Positions 17,190 through 25,884 of a stretch of 64,000 nt of DNA are shown here, piece by piece; the stretch's first letter is position 1, and each line of letters starts with the position of its first letter. The translations under genes and the position numbers were made by a program. Origin of the DNA: Elusimicrobiota bacterium (GTDB lineage Bacteria; Elusimicrobiota; UBA8919); contig JAQUMH010000003.1 in the NCBI GenBank assembly GCA_028718185.1, positions 210,811-274,810 of the forward strand, read 5' to 3'. The notes below the pieces were generated by a model. It had not been told where the DNA came from. It was given only the letters and a program-made list of their open reading frames with translations, and ran no database searches.

Positions 17190-18275
17190 ATGTTTGATAT
17201 TGATTTTTACATGAAAGTCTTTGATTTAAAACAGCGATTAATGAAAGGGGAAAAACTTGATAAGCGGTATGTCTTTGAGCAATTGGAGAATTTTAGAAAC
17301 AAGGAGCCTGTTTTATATAATTTTGAGACAACTAATGCGTGTAATATGAGATGTGAAATGTGCCCTCGCACTACCAAGATGACTCGTCCTGTTGAAGCGA
17401 TAAATATGGATACATTCAAAAAAATAGTAGAACAGCTCAAGCCGTTTTCGGATAATCAGTGGCAAAAATGGGAAAAATTTGTTAAAAAAAATTATGGTAT
17501 TCCAAAAAACGACATGAGTGAAAACCATTTTTTTCTTTATATTATCCCTAAAGTGTTAGTTCTCCATGGATACGGCGATCCTTTGCTGGATAAAAACATG
17601 CCCGAAAAAGTAAAATTATTAAGAGAGAAAAAAATTCCTTCTTATTTTAGTTGTAATCCTGCAAATATTAATATCGAGAAATCAATAGAGATGTTTGAAG
17701 GGGGGTTGAGTTACATAAAATATTCAATTGAAAGCGTTGATGATAAACTTCATAAGGCGATTAGGGGACAAGCTTCTAATTTCAGTGATAGTTACAAAAA
17801 AATTCTTCATTTACTTGAAGTAAAAAAGAAGCAAGGATATAATACTACTATTATCATAACTATGTTAGATCTCAATAATCCAAGTCAGGATAAAGAATTT
17901 GAGAAATTGCAGGATGCTTTTAAAGGATTGGATGTTTATGTGTATTTAAAAAGTCAGGACCAGCAATGGTACCAGACAGAAAAACACGGGACTAAGTCAA
18001 TCCACTGGATTGAATTTTGTCAGTTTCCATGGTCATCCATGACTATAAAATCTAATGGTGAAGCTGTGATGTGCGTTGAAGATTATAATAATGAAATCAT
18101 TCTTGGTGATGCAAGAAAAGAATCACTTTATGATATTTGGAACGGGGAGAAATATCGGAAATTCAGGGAAGACCACTTTAATTTAACAGGTGGGATAAAA
18201 TGTACCGGAGAATGTGATATGACTTTAATAGGTGAACTGACAAGCGCTTGTGATAAAAATGATGCGGGCGTTTAA
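17190..18275 (+). CDS. Radical SAM protein with SPASM-type C-terminal region
   Basis: The 361-residue protein has the cluster motif TTNACNMRCEMCPRT with Cys51, Cys55 and Cys58. After the core, a cysteine-bearing tail (CQFPWSSMTIKSNGEAVMC, then NEIILGD and ESLYDIWNGEKY, then CTGECD) matches the SPASM/twitch layout that binds auxiliary iron-sulfur clusters. GAGGTG lies about 6 bases before the start. Unlike the four other radical SAM proteins here it has no cobalamin-type N-terminal domain. SPASM enzymes act on peptides, but relatives in glycan clusters may oxidise or epimerise sugars. It sits between an SDR and a NeuB-like synthase, so a sugar target is likely. Confidence 0.85.
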   Translation: MFDIDFYMKVFDLKQRLMKGEKLDKRYVFEQLENFRNKEPVLYNFETTNACNMRCEMCPRTTKMTRPVEAINMDTFKKIVEQLKPFSDNQWQKWEKFVKKNYGIPKNDMSENHFFLYIIPKVLVLHGYGDPLLDKNMPEKVKLLREKKIPSYFSCNPANINIEKSIEMFEGGLSYIKYSIESVDDKLHKAIRGQASNFSDSYKKILHLLEVKKKQGYNTTIIITMLDLNNPSQDKEFEKLQDAFKGLDVYVYLKSQDQQWYQTEKHGTKSIHWIEFCQFPWSSMTIKSNGEAVMCVEDYNNEIILGDARKESLYDIWNGEKYRKFREDHFNLTGGIKCTGECDMTLIGELTSACDKNDAGV

Positions 18276-18294
18276 TTGCAGAAAAGGAGACGAT

Positions 18295-19146
18295 ATGTTA
18301 GATCTAAATGATTTGAAGGGGCATTACTTGATAGCGGAAGTAGGTATTAATCACAATGGGGATATGCAGATTGCCAAAAAACTGATAGACGCATCTTTTG
18401 CCTGTTCATGGAACTGTGTAAAATTTCAGAAAAGAAATCCTGATGTCTGCGTTCCCGAACATCAAAAAAATGTTATTAGAGAAACTCCATGGGGAAAGAT
18501 GACTTACTTGGAGTATAGATATAAAGTAGAATTTGGGAAAAAAGAATATGATTATATTGATAAATACTGCAAGGAAAAACCTATACAATGGACAGCGTCT
18601 GTATGGGATTTAGATAGTCTTAATTTTATTAAACAATATGATGTTCCTTTTATTAAAATACCTTCGGCTAAAATTACAGATTTAGAACTTCTTGAAGCAG
18701 CAGCTAAAATATCGGTTCCTATTATTATATCTACCGGTATGTCTACTTTAGAAGAAATTGATAAAGCTGTAGATATATTAAGAAAAAACACAGCTGGTTT
18801 TGCCCTTATGCATACCAATTCAAGTTATCCGGCTAAAATAGAAGAACTTAATTTAAATTGTATTAAAACTTTAAAAGAAAAATATAAATGTGAAATCGGA
18901 TATAGCGGTCATGAATATGGTTTAGAACCGACGGTTTTTGCAGCAGCTTTAGGTACAAAGATTATAGAAAGGCATGTTACTATTGACCGAACACTGTGGG
19001 GAACCGACCAGTCAGCAAGCGTGGAACCTATGGGTATGGATATGCTTTGCAAAAGAATAAGGGACATTAACCTGATTTTGGGTGATGGTGTTAAAAGGAT
19101 AATGGAAAGTGAAAAATCGGTTAGAAAAAAGTTAAGAGGCGAATAA
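18295..19146 (+). CDS. NeuB-family synthase, barrel domain only (no SAF domain)
   Basis: This belongs to the sialic-acid synthase (NeuB) family, which condenses PEP with a hexosamine or related aldose. The AEVGINHNGDM start, VKFQKR, KIPSAKITD, IISTGMSTLEEI, GYSGHEYG and HVTIDRTLWGTDQSAS blocks give the TIM barrel. The reading frame opens at a GTG at 18250, but ATG 18295 has AAGGAG five bases before it, giving 283 residues. Normal NeuB proteins run to about 340-350 residues and end in an antifreeze-like SAF domain. Here the protein stops at EKSVRKKLRGE, where the SAF linker would begin. Either the domain was lost, or this is a barrel-only subclass with another substrate. Confidence 0.85.
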   Translation: MLDLNDLKGHYLIAEVGINHNGDMQIAKKLIDASFACSWNCVKFQKRNPDVCVPEHQKNVIRETPWGKMTYLEYRYKVEFGKKEYDYIDKYCKEKPIQWTASVWDLDSLNFIKQYDVPFIKIPSAKITDLELLEAAAKISVPIIISTGMSTLEEIDKAVDILRKNTAGFALMHTNSSYPAKIEELNLNCIKTLKEKYKCEIGYSGHEYGLEPTVFAAALGTKIIERHVTIDRTLWGTDQSASVEPMGMDMLCKRIRDINLILGDGVKRIMESEKSVRKKLRGE

Positions 19147-19150
19147 AAGC

Positions 19151-20578
19151 ATGAAAATATTACTGGTTCAAACTCCGCATTATTATGACGGAAAATCAAG
19201 AATTCCGACGTTTTTTCCCATAGGATTAGGTTATATAGCAAGAATTCTATTGGATGCAGGATACAATGTGGAAATTTTGGATATTTATGCCCATCAATAT
19301 AATGATGAAGAAGTAATTCAGAAATTGAAAGAAATTGATTTTGATGTTATTGGTATCAGCGCTATGTCTACGCAGTATAATTATACTAAACGGTTAGCAT
19401 CGCAGATAAGGGCTTTGAATAAAACTAAAAAGATAATCGTAGGTGGCGCATTGGCAACCTTTAGTGCGCAGACAGTTTTAGAAAATACTGATGTAGATAT
19501 TTGTATCGTTGGCGAAGGTGAGAAGACGATAGTGGACTTGCTTGAAAATTTAGAAAATCTTAGCAGAGTCAAGGGAATATGTTTTAAGGAGAACGGTAAA
19601 ATAATCCAAACACCGCTTCGGGAATATATTAAAGTTTTAGATACAATTCCTTTCCCTGCCTATGATTTATTTTCAATGGAACTCTATGTGCAGCGTTCTT
19701 TCGTGATAGGTCCGAAAAGGGCGTTAAAGATGAGAACAGGGCATGTTATTTGCGGTCGTGGATGTCCGTTCAATTGTAACTATTGTTCTAAAGTGTTTAA
19801 GGGATTGCGATTGAGGAGCATAGACAACATTATTGAAGAGATTAAATATCTTAAGGAGAAATACCAAATCAGGGGTATATTTTTCAACGATGAACTGGTC
19901 ATTGTCAATAAAGGAAGAGTGTATGAACTATGCGATAAGATAGCGCCTTTGAATTTGAAGTGGAATTGTCAGGGAAGAGTTAATATGGTTGATTTAAAAC
20001 TCCTTAAATACATGAAGAAAGCAGGTTGTACATCGGTAGGATACGGGATAGAATCCGGCAGCCAGAGAATATTGGATGCTATGAATAAAAATGTTGACAT
20101 TAAACAAGCGGAACAGGCGATAAAAGATACTGCAAAAGCCGGTTTATATTCAAATATACAGGTAATGTTTGGATATCCAGGAGAAACAAAAGAAACGGTT
20201 CAGGAAACAATAGATTTTTTCAGGCGTGCAGATAATCCCGGCGATGCGCTAAGTCCGGTTACTCCGTTGCCGGGAACACAATTGTGGTGCGATACATTAA
20301 AAAAAAGGTTGATAAAAGATGAAAAGACACTTTTAGAAAAATTAGACGGCGGTTACATGCCTGATGCCAAAGTATTAATTAATTACACCGAATTTTCTAA
20401 TGAAGAATATGATTCTTTAAGAAAAAATGCAGAGAAAATAATCAAAAGAAATTATTTTGCAAGGCATCCGGTGGCAGGAAGTATAAACTATTTATTAAGA
20501 ATAGTAAGTATTATGAAAATGCTGGGTTTTAAAGGGACAATAAAAAAAACAATTGAGAAACTGAGTGCTAATGCCTGA
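19151..20578 (+). CDS. B12-binding-type radical SAM protein
   Basis: This 475-residue protein has an N-terminal cobalamin-binding-like domain (FPIGLGYIARILLDAGY, IIVGGALATF, CIVGEGEKTI) and a radical SAM core with CGRGCPFNCNYCS (Cys205, Cys209, Cys212). YGIESGSQRILDAMNK is the conserved SAM strand, and MFGYPGETKETV is the following segment. Such class B enzymes methylate or rearrange unactivated carbon atoms. It starts four bases after the NeuB-like gene, so the two are probably co-translated. It is the second of four such proteins in the window and is not fused to a zinc ribbon. Confidence 0.87.
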   Translation: MKILLVQTPHYYDGKSRIPTFFPIGLGYIARILLDAGYNVEILDIYAHQYNDEEVIQKLKEIDFDVIGISAMSTQYNYTKRLASQIRALNKTKKIIVGGALATFSAQTVLENTDVDICIVGEGEKTIVDLLENLENLSRVKGICFKENGKIIQTPLREYIKVLDTIPFPAYDLFSMELYVQRSFVIGPKRALKMRTGHVICGRGCPFNCNYCSKVFKGLRLRSIDNIIEEIKYLKEKYQIRGIFFNDELVIVNKGRVYELCDKIAPLNLKWNCQGRVNMVDLKLLKYMKKAGCTSVGYGIESGSQRILDAMNKNVDIKQAEQAIKDTAKAGLYSNIQVMFGYPGETKETVQETIDFFRRADNPGDALSPVTPLPGTQLWCDTLKKRLIKDEKTLLEKLDGGYMPDAKVLINYTEFSNEEYDSLRKNAEKIIKRNYFARHPVAGSINYLLRIVSIMKMLGFKGTIKKTIEKLSANA

Positions 20579-20623
20579 TTTTTTTATAAATGTTGATAAA
20601 ATTAGCCAAGTTGAGGGGGAATA

Positions 20624-21847
20624 ATGAAGTGTAGGATATGTTACAGCAATAACTTAACAAAATTTTTAGATTTGGGTTTTACTCCACCGGCTGATGATTT
20701 TTTGGTAAAGGAAAGATTAAGGGAACTGGAAACACATTACCCTTTGGATGTTTTTATCTGCAACGATTGTTCGCTTGTGCAGCTCGGTTATACTGTTCCA
20801 CCTGAAATACTTTTTCAAAATGACTATCCGTATGAATCATCAATGACCAAAGCAGGACAGAAACACTTCCATTCTTTCGCGAGTGACGTAGTTTCAAAAT
20901 ATAAAATACTTTCATCAGATCTTGTCGTAGATATTGGAAGTAACGTCGGTGTATTGCTCCAGGGGTTTAAGAATGAAGGCACGCAGGTTTTAGGTGTTGA
21001 CCCGGCAGAAAATATATGCAAAATAGCGATAAAAGGCGGCATTGATACCATAAATAGCTTCTTCAACGAAAAATCTGTTCAGGAAATTATAAAGAAAAAA
21101 GGGAAAGCAAAGGTAATAACCGGCACGAATGTTGTTGCACATGTTGATGATATACATTCCCTGGTAAGAAACGTGGATAAATTACTTGCTGAAAAAGGTA
21201 TTTTTATTGTTGAGGCACCGTACCTGGTTTGGTTACTGGATAATTTAGAGTATGATACTATTTATCACGAGCATCTGTGCTATCTTTCTGTTAAACCGTT
21301 GAATATCCTGTTTGGAAAATACGGGATGGAAATATTTGATATTGTTGAAGCGGATATACATGGCGGATCTGTCAGGTATTTTGTTTGCAGGAAAGGTGAT
21401 TATAAAGTCACTGAAAATGTGAAAAAGTTAATTCTGCTGGAAAAAGAAAAAAATACCTATGATATAGACAGATTAAAAAAATTTGCAGTGGATGTAGAGA
21501 AAAACCGCGAAGAACTTACGCTAATGTTAAGAGAGTTAAAATCTAAAGGAAAACGCATAGCAGGAGTAAGTGCACCTGCAAAAGGGATGACTTTGCTGAA
21601 TTATTGTAGAATAGGCACAGATGTTTTGGACTTTGTTACAGAAAAATCTACTTTGAAAATTGGCAAATATACGCCGGGAATGCATATACCTGTTTTGCCG
21701 GATTCTGAATTAGTTAAGCAAAAACCGGATTATGCACTTTTACTGGCTTGGAATTTTGCCGAAGAAATAATGAACAATTTGAAAGATTACAAAAAAGCGG
21801 GTGGCAAATTTATTATACCTATCCCGAAACCGCGCATTGTTGAGTAA
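20624..21847 (+). CDS. Sugar C-methyltransferase (zinc-ribbon, SAM domain, C-terminal domain)
   Basis: This 407-residue protein has the three-domain layout of NDP-sugar C-methyltransferases such as TylC3 and TcaB9. An N-terminal zinc site uses Cys3, Cys6, Cys46 and Cys49. The SAM-binding core has VVDIGSNVG (101-109) and the catalytic YHEH motif. A C-terminal domain contains GVSAPAKGMTLLNY. TcaB9-type enzymes add a methyl group next to a keto carbon, giving branched 3-C-methyl sugars. GAGGGGG lies 5 bases upstream. A second member lies at 44447. It stands before the cupin and the aminotransferase, a common order in amino-deoxysugar pathways. Confidence 0.9.
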   Translation: MKCRICYSNNLTKFLDLGFTPPADDFLVKERLRELETHYPLDVFICNDCSLVQLGYTVPPEILFQNDYPYESSMTKAGQKHFHSFASDVVSKYKILSSDLVVDIGSNVGVLLQGFKNEGTQVLGVDPAENICKIAIKGGIDTINSFFNEKSVQEIIKKKGKAKVITGTNVVAHVDDIHSLVRNVDKLLAEKGIFIVEAPYLVWLLDNLEYDTIYHEHLCYLSVKPLNILFGKYGMEIFDIVEADIHGGSVRYFVCRKGDYKVTENVKKLILLEKEKNTYDIDRLKKFAVDVEKNREELTLMLRELKSKGKRIAGVSAPAKGMTLLNYCRIGTDVLDFVTEKSTLKIGKYTPGMHIPVLPDSELVKQKPDYALLLAWNFAEEIMNNLKDYKKAGGKFIIPIPKPRIVE

Positions 21848-21971
21848 ATATTAATAATATAAGAACTTAGCCCGGCAAGTTAGGAAGATGTTGGCAGAGC
21901 AATTCTAGCCATTAAAATGTATATGTAGTTGCACGCCCTTGGCGTGCTTAATTTATCGTTGGAGGGAAATT
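21848..21971 (+). promoter_or_regulatory. 124-base intergenic region with a perfect hairpin before the cupin gene
   Basis: The gap contains TGTAG (21924-21928), a 7-bp perfect stem GCACGCC/GGCGTGC with loop CTT (21931-21947), then TTAA, then GGAGGG and the ATG at 21972. The stem is GC-rich in an AT-rich context. A second copy of the layout with a different but still paired stem lies at 47838-47866. It may be an attenuator, an mRNA-stabilising or processing element, or a mobile palindromic repeat. No convincing sigma70 boxes were found here. Confidence 0.6.
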
Positions 21972-22346
21972 ATGAGGGTATTACGTAAGAAATGTGCTTT
22001 TCAGGATGTAAGGGGGAAAATTACCGATATTCTGGAGAAGGAAATTATAGAATATGTAACGATTATAACTTCTAAGAAAGGAGCCGTTAGGGGTAATCAT
22101 TATCATAAGAAATCTATCCAGTATGCCTATATTCTTAGCGGGAAAATAAAACTTGTAACACAGATGCCCGGAAAGAAAGTTGAAAATAAAATTGTTAAAC
22201 CCGGCGATTTAGTAATTAATATTCCTACGGAAAGGCATACCCTGGTAGCCTTAGAAAACTCGGAATTTTTAGTCCTGACCAGGGGACCTCGTGGCGGTGG
22301 CAATTATGAAAACGATACGTATAGACTTGAGAAAAAAATAGCATAA
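21972..22346 (+). CDS. Cupin-fold protein, probable sugar-modifying or binding enzyme
   Basis: This 124-residue protein forms a single cupin domain. GNHYHKKS gives the first metal-ligand pair and the YILSGK strand follows, with GDLVINIPTERHT as the second half of the barrel. The reading frame extends to a TTG at 21939, but the ATG at 21972 has GGAGGG seven bases upstream and is the better start. Small cupins in deoxysugar clusters act as 3,4-ketoisomerases (FdtA type) or other isomerases. Directly ahead of a DegT-type aminotransferase, such a role is plausible, but catalytic residues cannot be assigned with confidence. Confidence 0.8.
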   Translation: MRVLRKKCAFQDVRGKITDILEKEIIEYVTIITSKKGAVRGNHYHKKSIQYAYILSGKIKLVTQMPGKKVENKIVKPGDLVINIPTERHTLVALENSEFLVLTRGPRGGGNYENDTYRLEKKIA

Positions 22347-22360
22347 TAAAGGAGTTCAAA

Positions 22361-23479
22361 ATGTACATTCCAACTTCTAAGCCGTATTTAGATAAGGGAG
22401 AACTTGATAATGTAGTATCTGCAATGAATGATGGCGCGATTTCGGGTTTATTCGGCAAATATATTGATGAATTTGAAAATAAATTTGCCCGCTATTGTGA
22501 TTGTAAATATGGTATTTCTACTAATAGCGGTACTACTGCTTTACATGTGGCAGTAGCTTCTTTGGGAATAGGGAAAGGCGATGAAGTTATAGTGGCATCT
22601 CTAACAAACATGGCGACCTTTTTTGCGGTTTTATACCAATATGCTAAACCAGTTCCGGTAGATATTGAAAAAGATACTATGAATATTGACCCCGGGTTAA
22701 TTGAATCTAAAATAAACAAAAATACAAAAGCGATTATGGTTGTTCACCTGTTCGGACATCCTGTTGATATGGACCCCATAATTAAATTAGCTAAAAAATA
22801 TAAATTGTATATTATTGAAGATTGTGCTGAAGCCCATGGCGCTTTGTATAAAGGCAGAAAAGTCGGTTCTTTAGGGGATATAGGTTGTTTTAGTTTTTAT
22901 TCAAATAAAATTGTAACCACCGGAGAGGGTGGGATGATAACGACGAACAACGCTGAAATTGCCGCCAAATCACGTTCATTAAAATGTTTGGCTTTCGGTA
23001 CAAAAAATAAATTTATGCATAAAAGTATCGGATATGGGTACCGGATGACAAATATCCAGGCGGCGATCGGTTGTGCGCAGCTTAAAAAAGTTGAAGTTAT
23101 TATTGACAAAAAACGAAAAATAGCGAAATATTATAACGAGCAATTTAAAAATATCAGTGAATTGGCAATCCCCGTTGAAAAAGAATATGCAAAAAATGTT
23201 TACTGGATGTATCATGTAGTGCTTGGTAGAGATGTAAAATTGTCAAGAGAGCGGGTTATGAATAAACTAAAAGAATACGGGATAGAAACGAGGGAGTCAT
23301 TTATTCCTTACAATATGCAGGAAATATTTATACGGAAAGGATGGGTTAATCACAATGAGTGTCCGAATGCTAATTATGTGGCAGGTAAGGGATTTTATAT
23401 ACCAAGCGGACCGATTCTGAGTAAAAAAGAATTAGAATATGTTTCCGGTAAAATAAAAAAAGTGTTATTAAATAAATAG
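22361..23479 (+). CDS. DegT/DnrJ/EryC1/StrS family PLP aminotransferase
   Basis: This 372-residue aminotransferase transfers an amino group, usually from glutamate, to a keto-sugar nucleotide. NSGTTALHVAV binds the PLP phosphate, IIEDCAEAHGA (Asp154, His159) supports the ring, and Lys183 in FYSNKIVTTGEGG is the Schiff-base lysine. The EDCAEAHGA segment is like that of perosamine synthases (RfbE/Per). AAGGAG precedes the start. With the cupin just upstream it could form a 3- or 4-amino sugar, but the position of the keto group is not readable. Confidence 0.92.
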   Translation: MYIPTSKPYLDKGELDNVVSAMNDGAISGLFGKYIDEFENKFARYCDCKYGISTNSGTTALHVAVASLGIGKGDEVIVASLTNMATFFAVLYQYAKPVPVDIEKDTMNIDPGLIESKINKNTKAIMVVHLFGHPVDMDPIIKLAKKYKLYIIEDCAEAHGALYKGRKVGSLGDIGCFSFYSNKIVTTGEGGMITTNNAEIAAKSRSLKCLAFGTKNKFMHKSIGYGYRMTNIQAAIGCAQLKKVEVIIDKKRKIAKYYNEQFKNISELAIPVEKEYAKNVYWMYHVVLGRDVKLSRERVMNKLKEYGIETRESFIPYNMQEIFIRKGWVNHNECPNANYVAGKGFYIPSGPILSKKELEYVSGKIKKVLLNK

Positions 23480-23489
23480 AGCATATTGT

Positions 23490-24329
23490 ATGGAGAATAG
23501 AGAAGAATCAAAAAGTAAGTGGAATAAATTCTGGAGCGAATCTGATAAAATTATATTAAATGGCGGGGTTAAAGATGACAGTAGTTGGTATGCACTCATT
23601 TGGAAAATGGGATATGAATACTGGAAAGAGGTGTTTGATAAATATTCTCCCGGAAAGAAAATGCTGGAGTGTGGCGCCGGTGCTGCAAAGATATCTTATT
23701 TTATGGCAAGTTCCGATTATGATTGTACGATGCTTGATAATTCAGATAAGGCATTAGATGTTGCTAAAGCAAATTTTAGAGAAGCCGGTTTCAAAGGTAC
23801 TTTTGTTATAGGTAATGCAGAAGAAATGTCTTTTGAAAGTAATACTTTTGATTTAGTATACAGTGGGGGACTTCTGAATTATTTTGACAATGTCCAGCCG
23901 TTTATTAAAGAGATGGTAAGAGTACTTAAGCCCGGAGGTTTACTTTCTGCAACAATAATTTCATCAAAAAAGTTTAGTTGTCAAACGCTTGGAGATATTC
24001 AGATATTTTTATCAAGATTATTGATGAATATTGTTAAAGGCAGATTTAACGGTATCATTCAAAAAAGTAGACGGAATTTTCCATTTTACGAAAATTCTAT
24101 TAAACTTGAAGAGTATAGAAGAATATTAGATGAATGTGGTATAAAAGTTATAGTTGCTGCCGGCACTAATCCTTTTCCTGCAATAGCATTGCCTAAATTT
24201 TTAAGACCGTTGTATGCTAAAATAATCAAGACATTTATACCTTTCTGGAGATGGTTTGACCGGTCAGGTTCAAAATTCGCGGAAATATGGGGTTTTGGTT
24301 ATAATATATATGGAGTAAAAAAGCGGTAA
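23490..24329 (+). CDS. Class I SAM-dependent methyltransferase
   Basis: This 279-residue methyltransferase has motif I MLECGAGAAKIS, the acidic residue in CTMLDNSDKALDVA, and FDLVYSGGLLNYF followed by MVRVLKPGGLLSA, the usual Methyltransf_11/25 pattern. The N-terminal 50 residues are tryptophan-rich. The acceptor is not evident. It lies 10 bases after the aminotransferase and abuts the GT-B-like gene, so N- or O-methylation of an aminosugar is reasonable. Confidence 0.88.
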   Translation: MENREESKSKWNKFWSESDKIILNGGVKDDSSWYALIWKMGYEYWKEVFDKYSPGKKMLECGAGAAKISYFMASSDYDCTMLDNSDKALDVAKANFREAGFKGTFVIGNAEEMSFESNTFDLVYSGGLLNYFDNVQPFIKEMVRVLKPGGLLSATIISSKKFSCQTLGDIQIFLSRLLMNIVKGRFNGIIQKSRRNFPFYENSIKLEEYRRILDECGIKVIVAAGTNPFPAIALPKFLRPLYAKIIKTFIPFWRWFDRSGSKFAEIWGFGYNIYGVKKR

Positions 24330-25883
24330 ATGGAAAAAAAAGAAGATAAATATTTCAATGATTCTGCGGAATTAATTAAAAGTCTTAATGAAATAAAAAT
24401 AGAAGGGATTACCATAACCGAATATTTAAAGTTTAAAGAGGTTTCGTTATGGGAGTTAATGGTTCCTTTTTTAGCATGCTGCAGTTTCCCCTCGGCTTTT
24501 TCTCAGGCAAATCAAGAATTCAATATAATAAATTCCTGTAAACATCTTTTTCACAAAAAAATAAAACCTTATCTGAAATGTATCAGGGATTTTGTCAGAG
24601 ATATAAATGATAAGAAAAATATGGTTGAATATGAAAACATGGATAAAAAAAAGAACGCATTGTTTTTAGTATTTGAACCTCGCCACTACAAGGAGATTTA
24701 TTCTCCTTTGAAAGAAATATTAGTTAAAAGAGATATTGGTATTAGAACTATCTGTTCTAAGTACAGGGCAGCCCAGGAAAAATTTGCCAAAGAAGATACG
24801 CTCTTTATAGAAGATTTTTATAATATGGATATGGCTAATCAGGTAAAAAAAAACAATAAAGAAATATCAGTTAAATTAAAAAAAGTAAAAACAATACTGG
24901 TAAGTAAAATAAAAAATACTTACCCGGGTATCTGGAACTATTTCAGAGATGAACTAGATAGTATCTTTATCTGGGAATTTTCTTCATTAATAAAACAAAT
25001 TACTATAGCTCATGAGGTTATAGATAAAATAAAGCCTGATATTATTGCCGGCGGAGATGATTGCGACCCGCGGGCAAGAATCTATTTTCTGATAGGAAGA
25101 AACAGGAAAACACCCACATTGCTTATTCAACAGGGATATGCTTCAGATAACGCTTTTGAATGGCTTTTCCTTTCGGTTGATAAAGCCGCAATTTTCGGAA
25201 ATTATACTAAACAATGTCTTGAAAAAATAGGAGTTAAAAAAGAAAAACTTGTAATTTCAGGACAACCGCGGTTTGATAGTCTGGTAAAAATAACTAACGA
25301 AAGAGAAATTGTTTGTAATAAATATAACATTCAGTCAAAAAATAAAATCATATTGTTTACTTCTCAGCCAAATCATCCCGGAGCATTCAGTAGTGAAACC
25401 GTCAGAAGAAACGCAATAGAAACAGTTTATAGCTTGATTGACAATATAACTGACGCTGTTTTAATTGTGAAACCCCATCCCGATGAAAAGATGCAATATC
25501 ATCGGTCTCTCAAATTAAAAAATAACACGGGAAAAATAATTCTTGTGGACAGGCGCGATAATTTATATGAACTTATTAAAGCATGCGATTTATTAATAAC
25601 CTTTTTTTCTACTACAGCTATAGAAGCAATGATATCCAATAAACCTGTGCTTATTGTGAATTTGTTTAACCGTTGGACACCGTATGTGGAAAGCGGGGCA
25701 GCTTTACAGGCATGCTCAGGAAACGAAGCAGTATCTGTAATAAATGACATATTCAGCAATAATGGAATCCGGCAGGAATTAGAAAATAAAAGAAAGAAGT
25801 TTGTTGTGGAACATGCATATAATTTAGACGGGAATGCATCGGGAAGAGTTGTTGACTTAATGTTTGAAATGATGAAGAATTGA
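24330..25883 (+). CDS. Large GT-B-like transferase, related to CDP-glycerol/teichoic-type transferases
   Basis: The 517-residue protein has a helical N-terminal half of about 250 residues and a C-terminal half resembling the CDP-glycerol glycerophosphotransferase/UDP-GlcNAc 2-epimerase fold. Marks are GQPRFDSL near residue 308, ILFTSQPN, VLIVKPHPDE, LYELIKACDLLIT and then TTAIEAMISNKPVLIV. No signal peptide or membrane helix is clear. It starts directly after the methyltransferase stop. It may transfer a polyol-phosphate or sugar onto the growing repeat unit. The donor is not known and the specific family is not certain. Confidence 0.7.
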   Translation: MEKKEDKYFNDSAELIKSLNEIKIEGITITEYLKFKEVSLWELMVPFLACCSFPSAFSQANQEFNIINSCKHLFHKKIKPYLKCIRDFVRDINDKKNMVEYENMDKKKNALFLVFEPRHYKEIYSPLKEILVKRDIGIRTICSKYRAAQEKFAKEDTLFIEDFYNMDMANQVKKNNKEISVKLKKVKTILVSKIKNTYPGIWNYFRDELDSIFIWEFSSLIKQITIAHEVIDKIKPDIIAGGDDCDPRARIYFLIGRNRKTPTLLIQQGYASDNAFEWLFLSVDKAAIFGNYTKQCLEKIGVKKEKLVISGQPRFDSLVKITNEREIVCNKYNIQSKNKIILFTSQPNHPGAFSSETVRRNAIETVYSLIDNITDAVLIVKPHPDEKMQYHRSLKLKNNTGKIILVDRRDNLYELIKACDLLITFFSTTAIEAMISNKPVLIVNLFNRWTPYVESGAALQACSGNEAVSVINDIFSNNGIRQELENKRKKFVVEHAYNLDGNASGRVVDLMFEMMKN

Positions 25884-25884
25884 T

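Noticed and set aside
18250-18294. GTG at 18250 as the start of the NeuB-like gene
   Set aside because: The ATG at 18295 has AAGGAG at good spacing and directly precedes the conserved part; the extension is unlike the family.
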